Made by a program: the position numbers and the translations under genes. Under the pieces are notes generated by a model. It ran no database searches and was not told where the DNA came from. It saw nothing but the letters and a program-made list of their open reading frames with translations. From the NCBI GenBank assembly GCA_963169565.1, contig CAUJDI010000015.1, forward strand, positions 1 through 64,000: a stretch of DNA of 64,000 nt, written 5' to 3'. This document shows positions 50,004 to 59,568 of the stretch, in pieces. The stretch is from Bacillota bacterium. GTDB lineage: Bacteria > Bacillota > Clostridia > Christensenellales > Aristaeellaceae. Position 1 is the stretch's first letter; every line of letters begins with the position of its first letter.

Positions 50004-51875
50004 TCAATAGATCCTCCAACCGATCAGGTTCCAATTCCACAGGAACAGCAGGTACGCAATCCCCAGAAACAGGAATACAACCGCGCCTGTCAGGCAGACG
50101 GGACCGTATTTTCGCTTCACGGCCCTTATCGCCAGATAAGCAAGATCGTACAGCGTACCCAATGCAGACATATTGGTAAGCGCCAGCAGCAGGTAAAACG
50201 GAAAGACAGTGGCATAGGCGTCAACCAGGTTGCATGCCGCCGCGCTGACCGACACCGCAGCCAATGCGTTTATGCCAAGGGACGCCGTCATCCAGCCTCC
50301 CCGTGCATCCTTGATGCCGGCAATCCCTTTCAACTTCCTGCGCCGCACAAGGCGTATCATAAACCAGACAGTAAACAGCAAAAAATAGAATGCCAGCACT
50401 GCCGTGCCAATGAGGGGCGCATCATACCACGGCTCCTGAACAAAGCCCATGCCGTTGGAGGTGAGCATGACCGCCCGGCCCGCGCTGTCCTTCCTGAAGC
50501 ATACATCATGCGATTGATCCAGGCTTTGATATACATCATCAGCAATCGGTCGATACATTACAGTGCCGATGCGAAGCTGCTTATCCATGGCCTTGACCGC
50601 AAGCGGGGAGGTGCTGCCCGGCAGAAGCCTGAATATCTTTGATAAGGATTTCTGTACTGATCGGATCCCGATATAATTCCCCTCATAATCCCTGGTCACC
50701 TTCGCATTGCTTTCAGCTTGAAGGAAATCGGCATCAGCCTTCTTCATCAGCAAGTTCCTGATGGCATAGGAGGCGCTGAGCATAAAGTCATCCGAGCCGC
50801 GATTGGTTGCCCAAAAGACGCCGATGTTCTTTTCCGGTACAATCAGCAGATACGCGTTGAAGCTGTTCAGGGAGCCCATATGCTCCAATCCGCCTGCAGC
50901 TGTATGGTAATATCCAAAGCAGTAACCCTCAAACCCGGGGAAATCAGCAAACTGCTGCGTCTGTACCTGCTTCAGTGTCTCCTGCCTGAGGATGGGCGAA
51001 ACTCCGCCGTTATTTAACTGCGACAGCATGAACAGCGCCATATCCCGGGCCGTTGAACTCATGGACCCGGATGGACGGACGCCGATCTGTACATAAGGAT
51101 GCTGCCTGTATTGCCCGCCGGACAGTACGTAGCATTTGGCCAGCCTGCTCATCACGCTGTCATCGAGGACAAAGCTGCTGTTCTTCATGCCCAGCGGTTC
51201 ATAGATGTTTTTCCGCATGTACTCCTCAAAGTGAAGGCCGCTAACATTTTCCACGATCAGCCCTGCCAGGGAAACAGCATAGTTGCTGTACTGCGTCACT
51301 TCCCCCGGCGCACGGATTCTTGCGGGCATGCTCAGCCGCATGATATCTGCAAGGGGGATGCTTTTATTGAGATCATTGAACGCAAAGCCATAGTCTGCCG
51401 GCTCATCAAAGCCGGAAGTATGGGTCAGAATGTCCCGGAGCGTAATGGGCTTTCCAAACGCATCCGGGACCTTGAAGCCTTTCAGATACTGGTTGATATC
51501 TGCGTCCAAATCCAGCTTGCCTTGTTCAACAAGCTGCATGACGGCATTGACAGTAAGGATTTTGGAGACTGACGCAATTCTAAACGCGGTGCCATCCGGA
51601 TCCGGCGCTGTCTTCATCTCCACGTCTGCGTAGCCATACCCCTTCGCAGCCAGGATCCTTCCGTCCTTCACAATGGCAAGGACCGATCCTGGAACAGAGT
51701 ACTGCTTCATGTTCCTGGAAATGATCCCTTCTATGCCGGAGACGATGCTTTCATCCGTCAGCGCTCGAGCAAAGGAACCCGGCATGAGAACGGTCATGAG
51801 TATCATGACGGTCAAGGCTATGTACAGCAGCTTGCTTTTTATATGTATCTTCTTTCCGTATTTATGGCCGGTCAC
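50004..51875 (-). CDS. Serine hydrolase (class C beta-lactamase-like) with C-terminal TM region
   Basis: AFRIASVSKILTVNAVMQL (SxxK); YSNYAVSLAG; several C-terminal TM segments. Confidence 0.87.
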   Translation of the reverse strand: MTGHKYGKKIHIKSKLLYIALTVMILMTVLMPGSFARALTDESIVSGIEGIISRNMKQYSVPGSVLAIVKDGRILAAKGYGYADVEMKTAPDPDGTAFRIASVSKILTVNAVMQLVEQGKLDLDADINQYLKGFKVPDAFGKPITLRDILTHTSGFDEPADYGFAFNDLNKSIPLADIMRLSMPARIRAPGEVTQYSNYAVSLAGLIVENVSGLHFEEYMRKNIYEPLGMKNSSFVLDDSVMSRLAKCYVLSGGQYRQHPYVQIGVRPSGSMSSTARDMALFMLSQLNNGGVSPILRQETLKQVQTQQFADFPGFEGYCFGYYHTAAGGLEHMGSLNSFNAYLLIVPEKNIGVFWATNRGSDDFMLSASYAIRNLLMKKADADFLQAESNAKVTRDYEGNYIGIRSVQKSLSKIFRLLPGSTSPLAVKAMDKQLRIGTVMYRPIADDVYQSLDQSHDVCFRKDSAGRAVMLTSNGMGFVQEPWYDAPLIGTAVLAFYFLLFTVWFMIRLVRRRKLKGIAGIKDARGGWMTASLGINALAAVSVSAAACNLVDAYATVFPFYLLLALTNMSALGTLYDLAYLAIRAVKRKYGPVCLTGAVVFLFLGIAYLLFLWNWNLIGWRIY

Positions 51876-51910
51876 GCCCAGACCGCTATATGTTCATTAT
51901 TGGAGGGACG

Positions 51911-52045
51911 CAGGGGACGCATCCTCATGTTTTCGCAGGGCCCGTCCCGCGCAGGGTCCGGCCGCGCTCCCGGGCCTCCGCGGCAGCCATACGGTCCGGC
52001 TGCAGGATTCCTTCATGTCGGATGACGACCACCAAGAGCTTCATG
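51911..52045. mobile_element. Degenerate or truncated copy of the GGGGACG-terminus element with UPF0303 fragment
   Basis: CAGGGGACGCATCCTCATGTT then sequence homologous to 49681-49800; no matching right end seen. Confidence 0.6.
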
Positions 52046-52103
52046 TTTCCGGCAGGGGCTTGGAACAGCCCGCTTCATTGGCCTTCTTGTGTCAGGCTGG
52101 CCA

Positions 52104-52607
52104 TCACAGCGAAACGCCGCATTGGTTGCAGTATTTCGCCTCCTCTGGATTCAATGCCTGGCAATGGCTGCAGCGGACCATGATCTGCGTCGCCGCCTGA
52201 ACGGGGCCGCCTTCATGGAAGCCCTCCGAGGCATCCCTGAGCGCGCCGCCGATGGCGTGGGTGAAAGGTTTCAGGTCCTCCCGCGCCTGCTCGGGGTTCA
52301 ATACGACGCCCGACCCGGCCAGCCCCCTGGCGGCGACTCTCCGGACAACCGCGCCGGCAGCGGTCAGCAGCATGCCGATAAAAAACCACAGGAATCCCGC
52401 GGGCGGCCCCTGCATGAGGGACATATCGCCGAACCCGGTCAGGAGCGTCGCGAAGGAACCAACGATGACGATGACGCCCAGAACCGTCAGGACCGTGCCG
52501 ACGTTGTAGGCCGTCCTGCGGTTTTCCGGGATCCGGGGCGCTTTGCGGGGCGGGTTTTCGCTCATCTCCGGGGCCTCCTTCCTGGTCATGGATCGCATTT
52601 CTGTCAA
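52104..52607 (-). CDS. Membrane protein with C-terminal zinc ribbon (paralog of 30464-31027)
   Basis: VRCSHCQALNPEEAKYCNQCGVSL; two TM segments. Confidence 0.72.
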   Translation of the reverse strand: MTEMRSMTRKEAPEMSENPPRKAPRIPENRRTAYNVGTVLTVLGVIVIVGSFATLLTGFGDMSLMQGPPAGFLWFFIGMLLTAAGAVVRRVAARGLAGSGVVLNPEQAREDLKPFTHAIGGALRDASEGFHEGGPVQAATQIMVRCSHCQALNPEEAKYCNQCGVSL

Positions 52608-52892
52608 TGATGACGGGGCTAAAACTTTGACAGGCTGATTATGGATATGGGAACCGGCGCTGTCAATGACGGATCAACAGATATTTCTTTCACTGGCGAA
52701 GACATTCCCTTGCGCACCCGCCTCCTTTTGGGATGGCCGGGCGGCCGTTATGGGGCAGATGCTTTGGTGTGTCGACCGAACGCTCCTTTTACTGAGGGTC
52801 CGTCGGGATCCGCGGGTTCACTCCGGCATGTGTCATTACTCGGGTATAATGGGGATGGAACGGAATACAGGCATCCATACAGGAGGCATATC

Positions 52893-55769
52893 ATGAAAAA
52901 TAAGCGCGTCTTAAGACTCCTGGCCCTGCTGCTGATGCTCAGCCTTCTGCCGGGGCTGATCCCGCTGGCACGGGCCGCGGAAACGGCGACGCGCAGCCTG
53001 CGCGTGCACTACCAGAACGACCAGTCGGACTATGCCGATTTAGGGGTCTGGTTCTGGGCCGACGTGGTGACGCCCTCGGAGAAAACAGGCGCCTGGCCGG
53101 GCGGCCGTACGGTCTTTCCGCCGGAGAACCTGACGGAGAGCGGCGTTTTCCTGGATATCCCGCTGAAGGAAGGCGCGCTTCAGGTCGGCGTGCTGGTCAT
53201 CGACGCCGCCGGGGGAAAGCGGACGCCCTCGGACCTGATGATCTCCCTGCCCTCGCCGGAGATCAGGGAGGTCTGGATCAACGACCTTCTGGAGGTCCGC
53301 TACGAGGATCCGCTCGCCATCCCGGAAGGTCACATACGCGTCCGCTACCTGAGCAAGGCGGGCGATGATCCGGACACTGGGGTCTGGTTCTGGGGCGACG
53401 CGGCAACGCCGTCTGAAAAATCCGGCCCCTGGCCCACAGGCGCCACGCCATTGCTGCCGGGGGACAGGCCGCTGGGCGGCTACGTGGACATCGAATTGAT
53501 CCCGGACGCAAAGACGCTGGGCTTCCTCTTCGTCAACCGGGCTACGGGCGCGCAGACAAAAGACTACAGCCTGGACTTGACGGGAGGCGCAAGGGTGGTT
53601 TACATGCGCGAGGGCGACGACCAGGTCCGCCTGGACCCCTTTGAGGCGGCGCAGGCAGAAAGGGAACCCGTGAAGGCAAAATGGCAGGAGACCGACAGTC
53701 TCTACGCAACGGACAGCCCGCTGGGCGGCCAATTGATGCCCGACGGCAGCGCGGTGCTGCGGCTGTGGGCGCCCACGGCCGACAGCGTGGAAGTCCGGCT
53801 CTATTCGCCGCAGGACCAGTCGAAAATCCTGGAATACGCCATCCCCATGGCGAGGAACGCCGACCAGGTCTGGGAGGTGACGCTTGATGAGGGGAACACC
53901 GGCATGGCGGACCTGACCGGCGTCTTCTACCACTACCTGGTCAGCCGGGGCGGAGAACAGAAAACGGTGCTGGACCCTTATGCCGTATCCATGGCGGCCT
54001 GGAACAGCGGTTCAGGCGAGAGCGTGGGCATTGCGGCCCTGGTGGACCCCGCGCGCATCGGGCCTGAACTGGGGTTCGCGCAGATCCCGGGCTTCGTGGA
54101 CCGGGAGGACGCCATCATCTATGAGGCGCACGTGCGCGACTTCACGTCCGACCCAAGCCTGGAAGGGGAGTTGGCCGCCCCCTTCGGCACTTTCGCGGCC
54201 TTTGGCGAACGGCTGGATTACCTTAAGACGCTGGGCATCACGCACATCCAGCTGCTGCCCGTGCTCAGTTTCTATCACGTCAATGAGCTTGACCGCGAGC
54301 GCTCGCTCATTTGGGCGAGCGAAAACCAGAACTACAACTGGGGCTATGACCCGCAGAGCTGGTTCGCCCTGACGGGCATGTACGCCACCGATCCGAACGA
54401 CCCGGCCGCGCGGATCAGGGAGTTCAAGGAACTGGTCAGCCTGATCCACGGGAAGGGCATGGGCGTGATCCTGGACGTGGTGTACAACCACACCGCCAAG
54501 GTCGAACTGCTGGAGGACATCGAGCCCGGCTATTACTACTTCATGGACGCGCAGGGCAAGCCCAAGGGCAGCTTCGGCGGCGGACAGGTGGGCAGCACCC
54601 ACCTGATGACCCGGCGGCTGATCAAGGACTCGCTGACATTTCTGGCACAGACGTACAAGGTGGACGGCTTCCGCTTTGACATGATGGGCAACCTGGACGC
54701 GCAGACCATCAGCGAAGCCTATGCCGGGGTCAGCGCCCTTGACCCGAAGACCCTCTTCATCGGCGAGGGCTGGCGTACGTTCAACGGCGACAGCGGCGTT
54801 ACCGGGGTGACGCCCGCCGATCAGGACTGGATGGGCGGAACCGACGACGTGGCGGTGTTCTCCGATGAGGTGCGAAATGAACTAAAAAGCGGCTTTGGCA
54901 TCGAGGGGCAGCCGCGCTTTGTGACCGGGGGTCCGCGGCCCGTCGGACTGCTCTATCAGAACGTGACGGCGCGCCCCAACAACGTCGCCGAGGATGACCC
55001 GGGCGACATCGTACAGTACATCGAGGCGCACGACAACCTGATGCTGCACGACGTGATCGCGCTGTCCATCAGGAAGGATCCGTCGGTCCACGAGGAGGAG
55101 ATCCTCCGCCGTCAGCGGCTGGCCAACGCCCTGCTGCTGACCCACCAGGGCATCATCTTCCTCCACAGCGGGCAGGAGTACGGGCGGACCAAGCAGCTGC
55201 GCGACCCGGCTTACATCGGCAGGGCCGACGTTGCCCCGGCCAAGTCCACCTTCATGACGGACGAAAACGGGAACCCCTTCCAGTATCCCTACTTCATCCA
55301 TGACAGTTTCGACAGCTCCGACGCCGTGAACATGTTCGACTGGCAGAAGGCGCTGAATCAGGACCCCTACCGCCATACCAGGGAGTACACCCAGGGCCTG
55401 ATCGCGCTGCGCCGCTCGACCGACGCCTTCAGCTACGCCACCGCGGAGGAGGTCGGGCGCGAAGTGTCCCGCGTCATGAGCCCGTCGATTGGGGACAGCG
55501 ACCTGCTGATCGCCTACAGCGCGGGGAGCGCGGAGTCCGGCGAAACATACCTGGTGGCCGTCAACGCGGACAGCCTTGAGCGTGTTCTTGACCTTTCCGC
55601 GCTCGGGCTGGACGCTTCCCGTGTCAGCGTCGTGGTTGACGCGGCCTGGGCCGGCACAGAGCCCATTGATACGCCCACCGGGCTTGTCCTTAACATCGCC
55701 GACGGCCAGCTCAAGGGCCTGACACTGGAACCCCTGACCGCGGCGGTGCTGAAGATCAGCCCCCGCTGA
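52893..55769 (+). CDS. pulA: Type I pullulanase with two N-terminal CBM41-like domains, secreted
   Basis: Signal peptide; paired GVWFWADVVTPSEKTG…/GVWFWGDAATPSEKSG…; YNWGYDPQ; VDGFRFDMMG; ATG 52893 after AGGAGG. Confidence 0.9.
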   Translation: MKNKRVLRLLALLLMLSLLPGLIPLARAAETATRSLRVHYQNDQSDYADLGVWFWADVVTPSEKTGAWPGGRTVFPPENLTESGVFLDIPLKEGALQVGVLVIDAAGGKRTPSDLMISLPSPEIREVWINDLLEVRYEDPLAIPEGHIRVRYLSKAGDDPDTGVWFWGDAATPSEKSGPWPTGATPLLPGDRPLGGYVDIELIPDAKTLGFLFVNRATGAQTKDYSLDLTGGARVVYMREGDDQVRLDPFEAAQAEREPVKAKWQETDSLYATDSPLGGQLMPDGSAVLRLWAPTADSVEVRLYSPQDQSKILEYAIPMARNADQVWEVTLDEGNTGMADLTGVFYHYLVSRGGEQKTVLDPYAVSMAAWNSGSGESVGIAALVDPARIGPELGFAQIPGFVDREDAIIYEAHVRDFTSDPSLEGELAAPFGTFAAFGERLDYLKTLGITHIQLLPVLSFYHVNELDRERSLIWASENQNYNWGYDPQSWFALTGMYATDPNDPAARIREFKELVSLIHGKGMGVILDVVYNHTAKVELLEDIEPGYYYFMDAQGKPKGSFGGGQVGSTHLMTRRLIKDSLTFLAQTYKVDGFRFDMMGNLDAQTISEAYAGVSALDPKTLFIGEGWRTFNGDSGVTGVTPADQDWMGGTDDVAVFSDEVRNELKSGFGIEGQPRFVTGGPRPVGLLYQNVTARPNNVAEDDPGDIVQYIEAHDNLMLHDVIALSIRKDPSVHEEEILRRQRLANALLLTHQGIIFLHSGQEYGRTKQLRDPAYIGRADVAPAKSTFMTDENGNPFQYPYFIHDSFDSSDAVNMFDWQKALNQDPYRHTREYTQGLIALRRSTDAFSYATAEEVGREVSRVMSPSIGDSDLLIAYSAGSAESGETYLVAVNADSLERVLDLSALGLDASRVSVVVDAAWAGTEPIDTPTGLVLNIADGQLKGLTLEPLTAAVLKISPR

Positions 55770-55785
55770 ATCCCTGACAGGGACG

Positions 55786-55970
55786 ATGGGGACGCATCTC
55801 TTTGTTTCCGGGAATTCCCGCGATTGCCGGACAGGCGGAGGGGAGCTGCCCTTCAGTGGATGCGCAGGGCCAGCGCTTCGCTCAACCGGATCGTCCGCCT
55901 GACGGGAACCGGCATGGCGCTGGTGAGAAAAGCGGTCGATTTATAAAAAACGAAGAGAGACGTCCCCTAA
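55786..55970. mobile_element. GGGGACG-terminus element with 3' transposase-like remnant
   Basis: ATGGGGACGCATCTCTTTGTTTCC…GAAGAGAGACGTCCCCT; encodes LQWMRRASASLNRIVRLTGTGMALVRKAVDL* next to the right end. Confidence 0.7.
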
Positions 55971-56020
55971 ACTTCATATGCAATAGACTTTGATCTTCAT
56001 GATTCGTCCGGGAGGGAGCC

Positions 56021-57016
56021 ATGGGAAAGCGCGGAATATCAAGGCGGCCAAGGATATGGGTATGGGCGCTAGCGGCGTTCCTGATTCTTTTCATTGTTGC
56101 GCCCTATGTCATTCCTGTTTCGGTCTCCGGTGCCCTGGATGAGCGCCTGCCGTTTGAAAACAGCATGCTTGAGAACATCGACGGGGTTGCTTTCCATTAC
56201 AGGACCTATCCCCCAAAAGACACCGCTGTGCGGGGAAAACTGCTGCTGGTACACGGCCTGGCCGGATCGACCTTCTCATTTGAGGTCCCCGCGCTGCGGT
56301 TGAGCGAGCAGGGGTATTATGTGGTATCCGTTGACTTGCCCGGCTTTGGCTACAGCGACAGGGATCCTGCGTATGACCACAGCCAGGCGAACCGCGCCGG
56401 GGATCTGTGGCGGCTTCTTTCCGCGGTTGAGGAAAGCCTGCTAAACGGCATGACAGCCCAGCCCTGGCATCTGGGCGGGCACAGCATGGGCGGCGGCACT
56501 GTCGCGGCCATGGCCATACAGGAGCCTTCCCGCGTGCAGTCCCTTGTTCTCGTGGACGCAGCTTTGTCTGAAACCCCCAGGGGCAGCGGCTTATTCGCCT
56601 TCCCTCCCCTGGGCAGGTGGATGATGGCTGCCCTGGAGCATTTCCTCATCACTGAAGACAGGATCAAGTCCTTGCTGACGTCCGCCTATGGGCAGGAACC
56701 CAGCGCGGCGCAAATCGACGCCTATCTGACGCCGCTGCGCCTTCCGGGGACTGCAAGGTCACTGCTGAATGTCGTTCAAACAGCAAAAAATGAGGACCCG
56801 GAGAAGCTCAAGGACATCAGCGTGCCCATCCTTGCGATATGGGGGGACAAGGACACCTGGGTACCCCTGGAAGAACTGGATAGGCTGACGGCCATCCGCC
56901 CGGACGTCACCGTCAGGCTGATCAGCGGCGCGGCGCACTGCCCGATGGAAACCCACCCGGAAGCGTTTTCCGCCATCGTGCTGCAATGGCTGTCCAGCCA
57001 TCCAGGCACGGAATAA
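56021..57016 (+). CDS. Alpha/beta hydrolase, membrane-anchored
   Basis: HGLAGSTFSFEVPALRLSEQGYYVVSVDLPGFGYSD; GGHSMGGGTVAAMA. Confidence 0.85.
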   Translation: MGKRGISRRPRIWVWALAAFLILFIVAPYVIPVSVSGALDERLPFENSMLENIDGVAFHYRTYPPKDTAVRGKLLLVHGLAGSTFSFEVPALRLSEQGYYVVSVDLPGFGYSDRDPAYDHSQANRAGDLWRLLSAVEESLLNGMTAQPWHLGGHSMGGGTVAAMAIQEPSRVQSLVLVDAALSETPRGSGLFAFPPLGRWMMAALEHFLITEDRIKSLLTSAYGQEPSAAQIDAYLTPLRLPGTARSLLNVVQTAKNEDPEKLKDISVPILAIWGDKDTWVPLEELDRLTAIRPDVTVRLISGAAHCPMETHPEAFSAIVLQWLSSHPGTE

Positions 57017-57240
57017 GCCTTGACGACATCATGGGGGACTGTGCGGATGAAAAAGCGTATGAAGAAGCGAGAAAACGCATGAAGCAGCTGAATTCGCAAC
57101 TTTTTCTACAATACCGCCGCCTGGTAAAAGCGCTGAGCGGCGGTTTTGCAGATCAGGCATCAGGAAATCAAGGGCCGGCGGTAAAGTCCGGCTCATTAAC
57201 CGCCGCCGGGAAGGCCGTGCCCATGGCTGTGGTGAAGCCG

Positions 57241-57433
57241 GAACATAGGGGGCGTATTTCTCTGTTTCCGGGAATTCCTGTGTCTGCCGGACAAAGGAGG
57301 GAAGGCACCCTTCAGCGGATGCGCAGGGCCGGCGCTTCCCTCAACCAGATCGTCCGTCTCACGGGAACCAGCATGGCGCTGGTAAGAAAAACGGTTGGTT
57401 CATAGAAAACAAAGAGATACGTCTCCTTTGTTC
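57241..57433. mobile_element. GGGGACG-terminus element, paralog of 55786-55970
   Basis: GAACATAGGGGGCGTATTTCTCTGTTTCC…AACAAAGAGATACGTCTCCTTTGTTC; LQRMRRAGASLNQIVRLTGTSMALVRKTVGS*. Confidence 0.75.
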
Positions 57434-57441
57434 CTGTTGTG

Positions 57442-58122
57442 TTATTTCTCAAAAATTGATACAGAGCGTATGTAATCAGAAATATCCTTCATTGATTTTC
57501 GCGTAGCACTCAATGTTTTTTGTACCGTCTTCCTGCCGGTTTGAATTTCAAAGCGAAACTGCCCTATCTCAGGGGTATCACCTATTGATATAACTTCTTT
57601 CATAGCCTCTGATAATGGAAGAGCAGAAGGTAAATGTAAAACTTGAATCGCTGTAGGAGGGCAGCGAAAGAACAGCATTAATCTGCTACCTTGATGACCA
57701 GAAAGGTAAATGGGCATGGAGTCTGACCGTAACTGAGCAGGCACACCATTATTTGATGGTCGATAGCCGTATATCTGTCTGGAATCAAGCGACGATGGAT
57801 ACCAGGTTTTATCCGAAGCGATTAATTTAAAGGAGCAAATGCTAACTGCACGTGATGATAGGTTGTTTATTGTCAGTTTTATTGTGATGTACGCAGCACC
57901 CGGTAATGTATACAAATAGTACTCCGCATCCATCAATGAAATCCTCACACGCAAAGACAACACTTCCCTGACAGCCAGATAAGCAGATAGTAGAAATCCC
58001 AACACACCTGCGATATTTACAGCAATTGCTACATTATCAGACCATGGGAGTGAAGTAGAATTCTGTACAGCAGGTGCAACAGTTTCAATTACAGCTTGAG
58101 TTACTGGAGTCATCGATAACAC
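57442..58122 (-). CDS. Hypothetical membrane protein
   Basis: 681-nt ORF with one clear TM; low GC. Confidence 0.6.
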   Translation of the reverse strand: MLSMTPVTQAVIETVAPAVQNSTSLPWSDNVAIAVNIAGVLGFLLSAYLAVREVLSLRVRISLMDAEYYLYTLPGAAYITIKLTINNLSSRAVSICSFKLIASDKTWYPSSLDSRQIYGYRPSNNGVPAQLRSDSMPIYLSGHQGSRLMLFFRCPPTAIQVLHLPSALPLSEAMKEVISIGDTPEIGQFRFEIQTGRKTVQKTLSATRKSMKDISDYIRSVSIFEK

Positions 58123-58251
58123 CTCTTCTATAAGCTATTATACAATATTTCAAGGCAATAAGCATCCAAAAAGTCAGCTTAATTCCTTTCTTTGAAATCA
58201 CAATCAGAACAGGCTGTTATTTTAATCAAATATGCATTCTACCTGTATCTG

Positions 58252-58280
58252 GGAACATAGGGGACATATTCTCTATCGTG
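58252..58280. repeat. Solo end of the GGGGACG-terminus repeat family
   Basis: GGAACATAGGGGACATATTCTCTATC. Confidence 0.6.
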
Positions 58281-58333
58281 TGAACTATTGGTTTCTTTAT
58301 ATATTAATGGTGATTATCTATCTAGAGTAATTT

Positions 58334-58939
58334 TTATTCTTTTTCCGGGAATGTATGGTAATATATTCGAACTTTTGCATTCTTTGGAAACCAATTGTCG
58401 CTATCAAATTCGGTTATACCATTAATAGAGATTTCTTTGATTTTCCCAATATCTCCTTCTCTGTTTTGTAGGAATCCATTTGATAGATCACCTAACGGGA
58501 TAGTTTCCACATCCTCAAACCCTGCATCCTGGAATTGCTGAGAAACAGATTTGTAGTTTTGATTAACATAAACCGTGGAAGGTGAAGGCGCTTTGATTTC
58601 TCCTTTTATTGTTGGAATCAGGTATACAAACAGGAAAATAACGAAAAACATCAACCCCCCACATACCATAACGATGACAAAGGGTTTGTTTTCGCTTGCA
58701 ACTTGGTATTTTATTAGTTTTTGTTCTTCTAATTCAATCTCCCTTTGTATCTTTTGAGACCCCATCTCAATTTCTTTAATTGTGTCATACTTTATCTTTG
58801 TGGTCTTTACATTGTCGCTTTCAACTGACAATACCGATGATCCACAGTATGGGCAAATAAATACTTCTCTATTGTTATCAACAGTCATAGTGCCATTACA
58901 CTTTGCACATAATAATTGAATTGTTTTCATTATAGACAC
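58334..58939 (-). CDS. N-terminal zinc-ribbon, TM, C-terminal PASTA-like protein
   Basis: CAKCNGTMTVDNNREVFICPYCGSS; TM; SVSQQFQDAGFEDVETIPLGDLSNG. Confidence 0.65.
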   Translation of the reverse strand: MSIMKTIQLLCAKCNGTMTVDNNREVFICPYCGSSVLSVESDNVKTTKIKYDTIKEIEMGSQKIQREIELEEQKLIKYQVASENKPFVIVMVCGGLMFFVIFLFVYLIPTIKGEIKAPSPSTVYVNQNYKSVSQQFQDAGFEDVETIPLGDLSNGFLQNREGDIGKIKEISINGITEFDSDNWFPKNAKVRIYYHTFPEKE

Positions 58940-59148
58940 CCTCTCTATCCTTGAAATAATCGGCTTGTATTGTTATCGCATTATACCGTTCTTAATGGAT
59001 AAAGCCAAGCACTTCACTATAAAAAATCCCATAGACATAGAATTCGCTATTGTTCGCGATTTTGTTCAGCGCTAGAGAATGTGGTCAGGCCAATGGAACT
59101 CCACAACAATGGATGTTGCTAAGACATTCACAAGGAGGATAAAACAAA

Positions 59149-59238
59149 GAACATAGGGGACGTATCTCCTTGTTTTCGCAAACAATGGGGACGGATCTGT
59201 TTGCTCTAAAAAAAGCATAGATTCACGTCCCCATTGTT
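59149..59238. mobile_element. Solo repeat end plus REPIN-like inverted pair
   Basis: GAACATAGGGGACGTATCTCCTTGTT 59149-59174; AACAATGGGGACG 59181-59193 with exact inverse CGTCCCCATTGTT 59226-59238. Confidence 0.7.
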
Positions 59239-59340
59239 CGGACGCCCTTGACATTCCCCTGTCTGCTGATTGGGATCAGGGCAAAAATAACGTCGCTGAT
59301 AAACGCTCATCGAAGCAATGAAAAAGAATCACACATAAAA

Positions 59341-59560
59341 AAGCCGGGGGAGACGCATCCCCCCGCAGCGAGGCTACATACAAACTATATCCAGAGGAGT
59401 TTCAGAGGGCACAGCCCTCTGACTGAAATCGTATCGCTCGGCTTTGCCGGGCGGGCGGGGAGAATTGCGAAGCAATTCATTCCTTGTGAAAAGCCCATCC
59501 TTCTTAAACGACAAAGTGTCCGCAGACACTGTGTCGATTTCGTGTCCGCAGACACTTTGT
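59341..59560. repeat. Compound hairpin intergenic element (locus 3)
   Basis: GGGGGAGACGCATCCCCCC, CAGAGGGCACAGCCCTCTG, GCTCGGCTTTGCCGGGC, GAATTGCGAAGCAATTC, and two copies of GTGTCCGCAGACAC (59516, 59542). Confidence 0.65.
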
Positions 59561-59568
59561 TGCTCCCC

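Noticed and set aside
56986-57405. 139-aa ORF overlapping the hydrolase end and the 57.2-kb element
   Set aside because: Not a coherent protein; its C-terminal part is the element-encoded tail, the N-terminal part is intergenic/out-of-frame
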